A model generated the notes under the pieces. The model was given only the letters and a program-made list of their open reading frames with translations. It had not been told where the DNA came from and did not search any database. A stretch of 64,000 bases of DNA from NCBI RefSeq assembly GCF_003097355.1, contig NZ_PYUI01000018.1, positions 31,111 to 95,110 of the forward strand. The letters are read 5' to 3'. Below, piece after piece: positions 36,356 through 44,640 of the stretch; the stretch's first letter is position 1, and every line of letters starts with the position of its first letter. A program made the translations under genes and the position numbers. Source of the DNA: Arthrobacter sp. H-02-3. GTDB taxonomy: Bacteria; Actinomycetota; Actinomycetes; Actinomycetales; Micrococcaceae.

Positions 36356-37528
36356 TTGCACAGCGTCCAGTCAGGCAGCGTCACACCAGGCAGCACCCGA
36401 GCACTCAGCGTCCCGGCCAGCAGCGGTCCCGCAACTGACCGCCGGGCACAGGCCACACGCGGGCGGAAGATCGGCGCTGTCGACTGGATTGCCCGCGGCG
36501 TGGCGGGCCTGCTGCTCGTGGCGACCTCGGCGTGCGCCGGCCCCGGGACCCTAACCCCGGCGGCCGGGACCGGCGTCGTCGGCCCCGGCACCGCGGCGGC
36601 CTCCGCCACCGCGACGGCCGGCGCGGACAGCACACCGCTGGATCCCGACACGCCCCCCGGAGTCGATGCCCCCGGCGTCGACGCCCCGCACCAGCAGCCC
36701 GCATTCGCCAGCAAGGCCCTCGCGGTGCTGGCGACGCTCGCCGTCAAGGGCCGTGCGCCGAAGACGGGCTATTCCCGTGACCAGTTCGGCCCGGCGTGGT
36801 CCGACGTCGACCACAACGGCTGCGATACCCGTAATGATGTGCTCCGCCGCGACCTCAAATCCGTCGCGCTCAAGCCCGGAACGCGGGACTGCGTGGTCCT
36901 CTCAGGCGTCCTGAACGACCCCTACACGGCCGCAGCCATCAACTTCCTGCGCGGCAACGCCACCAGCACCGCGGTCCAGATCGACCACGTCGTGGCCCTC
37001 AGCGACGCCTGGCAGAAGGGCGCGCAGCAACTCAGCCCCGGGCAGCGGCTCTCTTTCGCCAATGATCCCCTGAACCTGCTGGCGGTGGACGGCCCCGCCA
37101 ACCAAAGCAAGAGCGACGGCGACGCCGCCACTTGGCTCCCGCCGAACAAGTCCTACCGCTGCGATTACGTCGCCCGCCAAATTTCGGTGAAATCCAGCTA
37201 CGGCCTCTGGGTGACCCAGGCCGAGCACGATGCCATGGCGCGGGTCCTGTCCGACTGCCCGAATGCCCTAGCGCCCACCAACGAGCCGGCCACCGCTCCC
37301 GCGCAGGCCGCCCCGGCCCCAGCACAGCAGCCGGCACAGCAGCCGGTCCCGGCGCAGGTCCAGATGGCCCCCGCACCAGCGCCCGCGCCCGCGCCAGCAC
37401 CGGCGGCCGGCGTGTACTACGCGAACTGCACCGCGGTCCGCGCCGCCGGTGCGGCACCCATCCACGTCGGCCAGCCGGGGTACAGCAGCAAACTGGACCG
37501 CGACGGTGACGGCGTCGGCTGCGAGTAA
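36356..37528 (+). CDS. secreted HNH-family nuclease with Excalibur domain
   Basis: This 390-aa protein starts at TTG 36356. A basic N-terminus (about 50 aa) is followed by a hydrophobic signal segment (WIARGVAGLLLVATSACAG). A DUF1524/GmrSD-type HNH domain spans about residues 135-300, with VQIDHVVALSDAW (catalytic His region) and NLLAVDGPANQSKSD. A Pro/Ala/Gln linker then leads to a C-terminal Excalibur Ca-binding motif (DRDGDGVGCE). Such proteins are extracellular DNases or wall-linked nucleases. Target and timing are unknown. Confidence 0.85.
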   Translation: MHSVQSGSVTPGSTRALSVPASSGPATDRRAQATRGRKIGAVDWIARGVAGLLLVATSACAGPGTLTPAAGTGVVGPGTAAASATATAGADSTPLDPDTPPGVDAPGVDAPHQQPAFASKALAVLATLAVKGRAPKTGYSRDQFGPAWSDVDHNGCDTRNDVLRRDLKSVALKPGTRDCVVLSGVLNDPYTAAAINFLRGNATSTAVQIDHVVALSDAWQKGAQQLSPGQRLSFANDPLNLLAVDGPANQSKSDGDAATWLPPNKSYRCDYVARQISVKSSYGLWVTQAEHDAMARVLSDCPNALAPTNEPATAPAQAAPAPAQQPAQQPVPAQVQMAPAPAPAPAPAPAAGVYYANCTAVRAAGAAPIHVGQPGYSSKLDRDGDGVGCE

Positions 37529-37587
37529 CTCCGGCCGGCGTGCCGGCCACCGGTCCGCCTGCAGTCTGTCAGGACCTGGGCTGCTGA

Positions 37588-40215
37588 TCAGTTCTTCTGG
37601 TGTTCATCCAGGAGCCGGGCGCAGCGGATGAAGCCCAGGTGCGAGTACGCCTGGGGATGGTTGCCCAGGTGGGTTTCCGTGCCGGGATCGTACTCCTCCG
37701 GCAACAGCCCCGTGGGGCCGAACAGGTTGACCAGCTGGTCGAAGAGGTCCCAGGCCTCCTCGATCCGGCCCACGGCTATATAGGCCTCGATCAGCCAGGT
37801 CGTGCAGATGTGGAAGCCGCCCTCCAGGCCCGGCAGGCCGTCGTCGTACCTGTAGCGGAACACGGTGGGACCCACCCGCAGTTCCCGCTCCACCGCCGTG
37901 ACCGTGGCCAGGAACCGGGGGTCGTTGACGTCCAGCAGGCCGGAGAGCCCGATGTGCAGCACGGCAGCGTCCAGGTCCGGGCTGTCGTACGCGACGGTGT
38001 AGGAGGACGCGGACTCGTCCCAGCCTTCGCGGAGGACTTCCTCGCGGATGGTCGCCGCCGTGGACTCCCAGGCCGGCAGCGGTTCCCGGCCGTGCCGGGC
38101 GGCCGTGCGCAGTGCCCGGTCCAGCGCCACCCAGCACATGACCTTCGTGTACACATGGTGCCGCGGCGCCCGTCTGGCCTCCCAGATGCCGTGGTCCGCT
38201 TCATGCCAGCGGGCCAGCACAGCCGCGGCCATCTGAACCATCAGCTCCCAGTGGTCGTCGGAGAGCACACCCTGGCGGGCGCTGAGGGCGTCGATCAGCT
38301 CGGCAATCGGGCCAAACACGTCCAGCTGCACCTGGTGGTCGGCCGCATTGCCGATCCGGACCGGGCGTGATCCCGCATAGCCTGGCAGGCTCTCGATGAT
38401 GGCCTCGGTGGACAGCGGCGCCCCCGTCACCGAGTACAGCGGATGGAGCCATTCCGGGCCCGGGGCGTGGTCCAGGATCCGGCCCAGCCAGGCCAGGAAA
38501 CCCTCGGCCTCGGCCGTGGAGCCGAGGTCCACGAGGGCGTTGACCGTCATGGACCCGTCCCGCAGCCAGCAGTACCGGTAGTCCCAGTTCCGGGTTCCGC
38601 CGATTCCCTCCGGCAGCGAGGTGGTGGGCGCGGCCAGCACCGCGCCGGTGGGCTCGTGAACCAGGGCGCGCAGCACCAGCGCGGACCGGCGGACCAGCGA
38701 CGGCTTCACGCCCGGCATCTGCAGCTCATGGACCCAGCGCCGGGAATGATGCGCGACGGCGGAGCGCCGCTCCGTCTCGTCTTCGACCACCGCAGGCTGC
38801 GGTTCGGTATCGCCGCAGCGCAGGTTGAGGACCACAGGGCCGTCCCGCAGGTCGACCTCGCCCGTGGCGGTGGCGTGCCGGCCGTCCGACGTGATGGAAA
38901 AGCTCACGCCGGGCGCCCGCAGGATGATCGGATCCGCAGTTCCCACCACGTGCAGCTCCGTCCCGCGCGCCTCCATGCTGAACGGCGCATTCGCGTAGTC
39001 CGGCCGCGGGGCGAACACGATCCGGGCCGTGCCGGTGCCCGAAAGCACCCGGACCAGGCTGGTGATGCCCGCCGGCGCCGGTTCCAGGTAGTCCGTCACG
39101 GTGACGTCGGCCCAGCGGGTTTCGACGATCATGGTGCTGTCCACGTAGCGCTGGCCCAGGACCTGCGAGGACTTCACCGGTTCCACGGAGAAGTGTCCGG
39201 CCGCATCCCCGCCGAGGAGGTGGGCGAACAGCGACCCCGAGTCCGGCAGCGGGTGGCTCATCCAGCAGATTTTCGCGTCCGGCGTGATCAGCGCGGTGGA
39301 GGATCCGTTGCCGACCATCGAATGCCGTTCCAGGCCAACGGCGTCCTCGCCGAAAAGCCACGCCCGCCGCAGCTCGAACAGTATCGCCAGGACGCGGGCG
39401 AACGACTCCGGGTCCCGGAGCCGGTGGGCCGCCACGGTTGGCCCCTCCCCCACGCGCAGCGCCATGTCCGGCCCGCGCAGCGTCGCCATGGCCAGCTCGT
39501 CGCTGGAGGCGTCGCCGGCGTAGAGGGCGGCACTGACACCGAGCACGGAGCGCAGGTGCTCCAAGGCGGTGGCCTTGGACGGTTCGACGACGGAAAGGTC
39601 CAGCACCGAGCCGTCCACGATGAAGTGCAGCCCGTGCGCCTGGGCAATGTCCGACGCCTGCCGGGTAGCCAGGGCAACGATGTCCGGCGCCGCGGACCGG
39701 GTGTGGACGGAGACGGCGACCGGCTTGCGTTCAATGGTGATGCCCCGGTAGGCCCCGACCGTTTCGGCGAGCGCCTGGTGGGTCTGCTGGAGCACGGACT
39801 CGGTGGCCAGCGAGAGGCTGTGGGCGTAGCCCATGTCGAACTCGGCACCGTGCGAGCCCACCAGATGCACCTCTGCGGGCAGGCGTGAGACGGCGGCCAG
39901 ATCGCGCAGGGAGCGCCCCGAGACGACGGCGGCATGGGTATTCGGGAGGGCGGCCAGCGCCCGCAGCGCAATGGCCGCGCTGCCCAGCGGCAGGGTCTCG
40001 GTCGAGATGCCCTCCGCGGTACAGAGCGTTCCCCCGTAGTTGCATGCCACGAGCAACCCGGGAGTGCGGGCCAGGATCTTGAGCTCGGCCAGTAATTGCG
40101 GGGTCAGCCCGTCGTCGGCGGCGTCAGTCTGCACAAAGGCCCGGAGCAAGCCCAGCGGGAGTGATTTGGTCAGTAGGGCGGAGTCAGCGAGCGACTGGTT
40201 CAGCGGAGTGGGCAT
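37588..40215 (-). CDS. OtsB-like HAD domain fused to GH15 glucoamylase/trehalase
   Basis: This 875-aa protein has two modules. Residues about 35-250 match trehalose-phosphatase HAD proteins, but motif I reads NYGGTL instead of DxDGTL, so both catalytic aspartates are lost. Later HAD motifs remain (VSGRS, the lysine in KPVAVSVH, GDASSDE). Residues about 260-870 are a GH15 (alpha/alpha)6 domain with RNWDYRYCWLRDGSM and GNHPQAYSHLGFI. GH15 relatives in Actinobacteria include trehalases. Start MPTPLNQ at 40215 has AGAAGGA upstream; the open frame beyond runs into repeats. The phosphatase part is probably inactive and regulatory or structural. Confidence 0.88.
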   Translation of the reverse strand: MPTPLNQSLADSALLTKSLPLGLLRAFVQTDAADDGLTPQLLAELKILARTPGLLVACNYGGTLCTAEGISTETLPLGSAAIALRALAALPNTHAAVVSGRSLRDLAAVSRLPAEVHLVGSHGAEFDMGYAHSLSLATESVLQQTHQALAETVGAYRGITIERKPVAVSVHTRSAAPDIVALATRQASDIAQAHGLHFIVDGSVLDLSVVEPSKATALEHLRSVLGVSAALYAGDASSDELAMATLRGPDMALRVGEGPTVAAHRLRDPESFARVLAILFELRRAWLFGEDAVGLERHSMVGNGSSTALITPDAKICWMSHPLPDSGSLFAHLLGGDAAGHFSVEPVKSSQVLGQRYVDSTMIVETRWADVTVTDYLEPAPAGITSLVRVLSGTGTARIVFAPRPDYANAPFSMEARGTELHVVGTADPIILRAPGVSFSITSDGRHATATGEVDLRDGPVVLNLRCGDTEPQPAVVEDETERRSAVAHHSRRWVHELQMPGVKPSLVRRSALVLRALVHEPTGAVLAAPTTSLPEGIGGTRNWDYRYCWLRDGSMTVNALVDLGSTAEAEGFLAWLGRILDHAPGPEWLHPLYSVTGAPLSTEAIIESLPGYAGSRPVRIGNAADHQVQLDVFGPIAELIDALSARQGVLSDDHWELMVQMAAAVLARWHEADHGIWEARRAPRHHVYTKVMCWVALDRALRTAARHGREPLPAWESTAATIREEVLREGWDESASSYTVAYDSPDLDAAVLHIGLSGLLDVNDPRFLATVTAVERELRVGPTVFRYRYDDGLPGLEGGFHICTTWLIEAYIAVGRIEEAWDLFDQLVNLFGPTGLLPEEYDPGTETHLGNHPQAYSHLGFIRCARLLDEHQKN

Positions 40216-40446
40216 CGGCGCGGTCCTTCTAGTAGTCCCCAATGCCTGCATGAGATTGCCCCCGGGAGGGCATATTCCAAGTATCATCCCGGGCCGATTT
40301 CGCCGCGGTGTCCCGGCTGTTGCAAGTGTGTAACGTCTGCAAGAGCCGGAACACGCCTGGCAAGGCAACGGCCCCAGGGCGCGCAACACCCACCGCAGCC
40401 AGCGGCGCACACTGCTGATCGCACGCGCGCTGCGCAGCCCGCGGAC
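40216..40446. other. upstream region of the GH15 gene
   Basis: No gene seen. A 7-bp inverted repeat, CCCGGGA (40261-40267) and TCCCGGG (40287-40293), brackets an AT-richer segment on the minus strand that could hold the GH15 promoter. The remainder is GC-rich without recognisable RNA structure. Confidence 0.4.
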
Positions 40447-40646
40447 GGACATGCCCCGCCGCGGCCACGACCAGTGGACAGAATGCCATTCCGCCCGCTG
40501 AGCGCGTCCAACAATGAGCATGTCCCTCAACAAACCTGCCCACGAATGGACATACCCCACCGCGAAATGAGCGGCGGGCATGTCCAACTCGGCGGACAGG
40601 CGCCAATGGACATGTCCTTTCGCCAGGCTGGCCGATGGACATGCCC
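40447..40646. repeat. array of GGACATGYCC-type palindromic repeats
   Basis: Six clear 10-bp units and one degenerate unit occur: GGACATGCCC (40447), GGACAgaatgcc (40476, degenerate), GAGCATGTCC (40516), GGACATACCC (40548), GGGCATGTCC (40576), GGACATGTCC (40608, perfect palindrome) and GGACATGCCC (40637). Starts are 28-40 nt apart, mostly 28-32. Orientation alternates, so neighbouring units can pair; 40547-40586 folds into a long stem. The array lies upstream of the GH15 gene and past the stop of the beta-helix gene. Open frames across it are not coding-like. Confidence 0.8.
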
Positions 40647-40715
40647 CGCGAGCGGACCTTTGGCAGGGTCACCCTGACGCCGCCGTCGGAGAACCCGCCC
40701 CGGTTGCGCAGGCTC

Positions 40716-42041
40716 TCAGCAGTTGGCCGGCTTGTACTCGTACGCTCCGGCGTCGGCCGCTCCGCCGCCCTGGCAGCCGGCACTTTGGGTGGTCGGCCGA
40801 CCGTCCAGGTCGATGGGAAACGGACTCTCGCCCGCGCGGTCGATCGCCGGGCTCGCTCCGGTGAGGTGGAGATCGGCGGGGGGATTCACAAAGCCGGCAG
40901 GATCGGTAGTGGATGTCGCGCTTGGAACGATGTTGGTGGGGCCGTTGAGGACGTTCTGCTCCTCGGTCCATCCCGAATTGTCCATCCACAGCGAGTTGCG
41001 GACCGCCACGAGGATATTGGCCCGGATGACGGTGGAGGTGGGGCACGAGGCGTGGCAGACCACAGCCTGGGAATCCGGACCGTCCAGCCACACGGTGTTG
41101 TGCTCGAACGTGGTGCCGTTGGTCGGGCCAAAGGACGACGTCGTTCCGCGCGCAATCAGCCCCATGGCCTGGCCGCAATCGGGGACGCAGGTGGACCTGA
41201 TGAGGTTGTAGCTGTACGTGTTGTTGTCCGCGGCTCCGTCCCCTCCCCGCCCAATTTCGGAGAAGACGTTATTATCAACCGCCACATTGTGGTGGATTCT
41301 GTTCCGGCTGCCGTTGAAGATCTCAAATGCGCTGCCATCATGGCCAAAGTCGTAGGACAACGCGGTGGACCCGGAGACGGTGTTGCCGGAGAACTCGTTA
41401 TCGCTGCCGTTGATGAGGAAGCCGAAGGCTCCGGAGTCGTCGCTGCAGTTCAGCGCCGTCGCGGTGTCGCAGCCCGTCCCCGGCGTATTGACGTTCATGA
41501 TGTTGTTATCGGTAAGTGTGTTGTTGGTGTAGCTGCCGAAGTCGGAGCCGTCGCTCACCTTGATTCCGGCGGCGTTGTTTGCCGCGGCGGAGTTCCGCAC
41601 GGAACTGTGGTCGCCATAGACGCTGAATCCCGCGTATCCGCACGAGTCCGCCCGCAGGCCGTCCACGGCAATGAAGCTGCCGTCCAGCCGGACGCAGGTG
41701 CCCGTCAGTCCCCCCGTGATGACGGGCGGCTCCCCGTCGCCGAAGGCGTTCAGAGTGATCCGGAGCCGGCCCGTGCCGCTCCGGCTGACCACAAGGCCGC
41801 CGGAGAAGACGTCTCCTCGCCGGAAGCTGACGGAATCTCCAGGCTGCAGCGCGGCGACGTTGACCTTGTCGAGGGTCTGCCAGGCGGATGCGGGTGATGT
41901 TCCGTTGCTCGTGTCGCTGCCGTCCGCGCTCACGTAGTACGTGACCCCAGCGGCCGACGCCGGCGCGGATGCATCGCCGAGCAGTCCAGCCAGGAACAGC
42001 AGGATGACCAGGGTGGCGGCGGCCGTGGGCTTGATCTTCAT
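40716..42041 (-). CDS. secreted right-handed parallel beta-helix protein
   Basis: This 441-aa protein starts with a signal peptide (basic start, TLVILLFLAGLLG core, cleavage likely after ASAAG near residue 31). The mature part begins TYYVSADGSDTSNGTS, typical of pectate-lyase-like/beta-helix proteins, and contains repeated Asn-rich turns (NAAGIKVSDG, NNIMNVN, NRIHHNVAVDNN). This fold is shared by polysaccharide lyases and hydrolases. Catalytic residues cannot be assigned. It is close to but divergent from the galactoside locus, so a role in plant or microbial polysaccharide degradation is possible. Confidence 0.85.
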   Translation of the reverse strand: MKIKPTAAATLVILLFLAGLLGDASAPASAAGVTYYVSADGSDTSNGTSPASAWQTLDKVNVAALQPGDSVSFRRGDVFSGGLVVSRSGTGRLRITLNAFGDGEPPVITGGLTGTCVRLDGSFIAVDGLRADSCGYAGFSVYGDHSSVRNSAAANNAAGIKVSDGSDFGSYTNNTLTDNNIMNVNTPGTGCDTATALNCSDDSGAFGFLINGSDNEFSGNTVSGSTALSYDFGHDGSAFEIFNGSRNRIHHNVAVDNNVFSEIGRGGDGAADNNTYSYNLIRSTCVPDCGQAMGLIARGTTSSFGPTNGTTFEHNTVWLDGPDSQAVVCHASCPTSTVIRANILVAVRNSLWMDNSGWTEEQNVLNGPTNIVPSATSTTDPAGFVNPPADLHLTGASPAIDRAGESPFPIDLDGRPTTQSAGCQGGGAADAGAYEYKPANC

Positions 42042-42228
42042 GGGTGCACCTAGGTTTTCGCCATGTATCCGCGGAACAGAGTGCCACCGCCGTCGGCGGA
42101 CCGCATCGGCACCCTGAGGGGCTTAACGCTAAGAGCGCGCCAGCACTAAGTCAACGGAGCGGACCGCCAGCCGCGGCGGTTACGGCCCTGGCCGCGGCCG
42201 ACTGAACCGAAATGTTCTTTTTTGCCAC

Positions 42229-42256
42229 TTGACGTTCCTTATTGTGCGATTATGAT
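42229..42256 (+). promoter_or_regulatory. promoter of the galactoside operon
   Basis: TTGACG (42229-42234) and TATGAT (42251-42256) are spaced by 16 nt in a markedly AT-rich island, about 50 nt upstream of the solute-binding-protein gene. This is close to the vegetative sigma consensus and unusually strong for this genome. Confidence 0.75.
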
Positions 42257-42266
42257 ATCTAATTAT

Positions 42267-42280
42267 GTGAGCTGCTTCAC
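42267..42280 (+). promoter_or_regulatory. candidate operator at the galactoside promoter
   Basis: GTGAGCTGCTTCAC is an inverted repeat (GTGA/TCAC with 6 nt between) at about +4 to +17 of the predicted start, a position that suits repression. The DeoR-family protein encoded at 47750 is the obvious candidate; no binding data. Confidence 0.45.
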
Positions 42281-42309
42281 GTCACCCGCGTTATTTCAAA
42301 GGAGAAATT

Positions 42310-43626
42310 ATGACCATGCATGAGGACGCACTGCTCCGGGCTTCCAGCCAAGGCGGGTGGGACCGGCGGACGCTGCTGAAGACCTTCGGTGCCGGAGCAG
42401 TGGCCATGGCAGGCATTCCCCTGCTCACGGGCTGCACGGGCGGCAGCGCTCCTGCCAGCAGCGGCGCCAACACCGCCACGTTCGGTTCGGGTTCCTCGGA
42501 TGAGGTCCCCAAGGCAGCCTACAAGGCCGTGACGGACGCTTTCGAGAAGAAATCCGGCATCAAGATCACCACCAATGTTGTGGCGCACAACGACTTCCAG
42601 AACAAGATCAACACCTACCTCCAGGGCAGCCCGGACGATGCTTTCACCTGGTTCGCCGGCTACCGCATGCAGTACTACGCCGGCAAAGGACTGCTCGCCC
42701 CGATCGATGACGTCTGGGAGAAGGTCGGCGGAAACTTCTCGGATGCCCTGAAGAAGGCGTCGACCGGCGCCGACGGCAAGATGTACCTGATCCCGAACTA
42801 CAACTACCCGTGGGGCTTCTTCTACCGCAAGAGCCTGTGGACGGAAAAGGGCTACACCGTCCCCACGACGTTCGACGAACTGAAGACTCTGGCCACCAAG
42901 ATGAAGGGCGACGGCCTGATCCCGATCGAGTTTGCGGACAAGGACGGCTGGCCCGCCATGGGCACATTCGACTACCTGAACATGCGCCTGAACGGCTACC
43001 AGTTCCACATGGACCTGACCGCTCACAAGGAAAGCTGGGACCAGAAGAAAGTCAGCGACGTCTTCGACACATGGAAGGCCCTGCTGCCGTTCCAGAACCC
43101 GAACTCCCTCGGCATGACGTGGCAAGACTCCGCTAAGTCCCTCGCGGACAAGAAGTCGGGCATGTACCTCCTCGGGTCCTTCCTCACCCAGCAGTACACG
43201 GACAAGGCAATCGCCGACGACATCGACTTCTTCCCGTTCCCCGAGATCGCGGTGGAGGGCCGGGATTCCATCGAGGCGCCCATCGACGGACTCCTCCTGT
43301 CCAAGAAGGGCGGCCAGAACCAGGCCGCCAAGGACTTCCTGGCCTACGTAGGCACCCCGGAAGGCCAGGATGTGTACGCCTCGGTGGACTCGTCCAACAT
43401 TGCCACCGCCAAGGGCGCGGACACCTCGAAGTTCACGCCGCTCAACAAGAAACTGGCCGATGCCATCAGCGGCGCCAAGAACATCAGCCAGTTCTTCGAC
43501 CGTGATGCCCTGCCCGCCATGGCCAACAACGTGATGATCCCGGCCCTGCAGACCTTCATCAAGGACGGCACGGTCGACGTCAAGAACCTGGAAGCCCAGG
43601 CCAAGTCCCTGTACGCCGCCCAGTAG
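42310..43626 (+). CDS. sugar ABC transporter solute-binding lipoprotein
   Basis: This 438-aa extracellular binding protein has a Tat-like signal (DRRTLLKTFGAGAVAMAG) ending in lipobox LLTGC, so it is exported and lipid-anchored. The body is a family-1 carbohydrate-binding protein (FEKKSGIKITTNVVAHNDF, then YNYPWGFFYRKSLW, then the C-terminal VAMLD-type region). AAAGGAG lies just before the ATG. It is the first gene of the galactoside locus and delivers an oligosaccharide, probably galactose-containing, to the two permeases. No ATPase gene is in the operon; a shared MsiK-like ATPase elsewhere is expected. Confidence 0.92.
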   Translation: MTMHEDALLRASSQGGWDRRTLLKTFGAGAVAMAGIPLLTGCTGGSAPASSGANTATFGSGSSDEVPKAAYKAVTDAFEKKSGIKITTNVVAHNDFQNKINTYLQGSPDDAFTWFAGYRMQYYAGKGLLAPIDDVWEKVGGNFSDALKKASTGADGKMYLIPNYNYPWGFFYRKSLWTEKGYTVPTTFDELKTLATKMKGDGLIPIEFADKDGWPAMGTFDYLNMRLNGYQFHMDLTAHKESWDQKKVSDVFDTWKALLPFQNPNSLGMTWQDSAKSLADKKSGMYLLGSFLTQQYTDKAIADDIDFFPFPEIAVEGRDSIEAPIDGLLLSKKGGQNQAAKDFLAYVGTPEGQDVYASVDSSNIATAKGADTSKFTPLNKKLADAISGAKNISQFFDRDALPAMANNVMIPALQTFIKDGTVDVKNLEAQAKSLYAAQ

Positions 43627-43692
43627 CGGCGTGTCCCGACACGCATTTCCTGCGCGCCTTTTCCCCAGCAGTTATCAAAGCAAGGAATCTCC

Positions 43693-44640
43693 ATGAGTGT
43701 CTCTACCAATCCGTCGGCGCGGGGGCGCAAAGCAGTTGCCCCCGCGCGGCGGGTTCGGCGGCTGTCCCGCCGCGACAAACTGGTGCTCGGCCTGATGGTG
43801 GGCATCCCCACGCTCATCCAGCTCGTCCTGGTCTGGATCCCCACCCTCATGTCGGTCGGGCTGTCTTTCACCCGCTGGAACGGGCTGGAGTTGACCGACA
43901 TCAAACCCGCCGGGGCCGAGAACTACCAGTTCATCGCCCAGGACTACCCGCCGTTTTGGCCTGCCATGCAGCACAACGTGCTGTGGCTGGCGTTCCTGGC
44001 CTTCGTCGCGACCCCGCTGGGGCTGCTGCTGGCCGTGCTGCTGGACCAGAACATCCGCGGCACCAGGATCTACCAGAGCATCTTCTTCGCCCCGGTGATG
44101 CTGTCCCTGGCCCTGATCGGGATCATCTGGCAGCTGTTCTACAACCGTGACAGCGGCCTCTTGAACTTCGTCCTCGGCACGGCAGGCACGCCCCAGGCCG
44201 TCGACTGGTTCGGGGATTCCAGCGTCAACATCTGGGCGGCCCTCTTCGCGGCCACGTGGCGGCACGCCGGCTACGTCATGATCCTGTACTTGGCCGGACT
44301 CAAGGGAGTGGACCCCACCCTGCGCGAAGCGGCCCAGATTGACGGCGCCAACTCGGTTCAGACTTTCTTCCAGGTGATCTTCCCGGCCATGCGCCCGGTC
44401 AACGTCATCATCATCGTCATCACCGTCATCGAATCCCTCCGGGCCTTCGACATCGTCTACGTGATCAACCGCGGCACCAACGGCCTGGAACTCATCAGTG
44501 CCCTCGTCATCCAGAACCTGGTGGGCGAGGGACAGGTGATCGGCATCGGCTCCGCGCTGGCCGTCATCCTGCTCGTCATCTCCCTGATCCCCATCACCTT
44601 CTACCTGTCCCGCGCGTTCGGAAAGGACAAAGAGGCATGA
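43693..44640 (+). CDS. carbohydrate ABC transporter permease 1
   Basis: This 315-aa permease of the MalF/UgpA type has six predicted helices. The EAA loop reads LREAAQIDGANSVQTFFQVIFPAMRP (quoted in part). An Arg-rich cytoplasmic leader of 30 residues precedes helix 1. Its stop overlaps the start of the second permease by 4 nt. It forms the channel with that protein for sugar uptake. Confidence 0.93.
   Translation: MSVSTNPSARGRKAVAPARRVRRLSRRDKLVLGLMVGIPTLIQLVLVWIPTLMSVGLSFTRWNGLELTDIKPAGAENYQFIAQDYPPFWPAMQHNVLWLAFLAFVATPLGLLLAVLLDQNIRGTRIYQSIFFAPVMLSLALIGIIWQLFYNRDSGLLNFVLGTAGTPQAVDWFGDSSVNIWAALFAATWRHAGYVMILYLAGLKGVDPTLREAAQIDGANSVQTFFQVIFPAMRPVNVIIIVITVIESLRAFDIVYVINRGTNGLELISALVIQNLVGEGQVIGIGSALAVILLVISLIPITFYLSRAFGKDKEA

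Noticed and set aside
37535..37555. GC-rich hairpin after the HNH nuclease gene
   Set aside because: GGCCGGC/GCCGGCC pairing is short and no U-run follows, so I do not call it a terminator.
38443..39888. A 481-codon plus-strand open frame
   Set aside because: Antisense to the GH15 gene and without recognisable motifs.
40216..40587. N-terminal extension of the GH15 protein to 40587
   Set aside because: The added 124 residues are encoded by repeat sequence and have no similarity; the ATG at 40215 has a good ribosome-binding site.
40447..40646. Array considered as a CRISPR
   Set aside because: Repeat units are 10 bp, degenerate and alternate in orientation, and no cas genes are near.
40635..41897. 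A plus-strand frame starting in the palindrome array and running antisense to the beta-helix gene
   Set aside because: No ribosome-binding site and no protein similarity; the beta-helix gene has a signal peptide and fold support.
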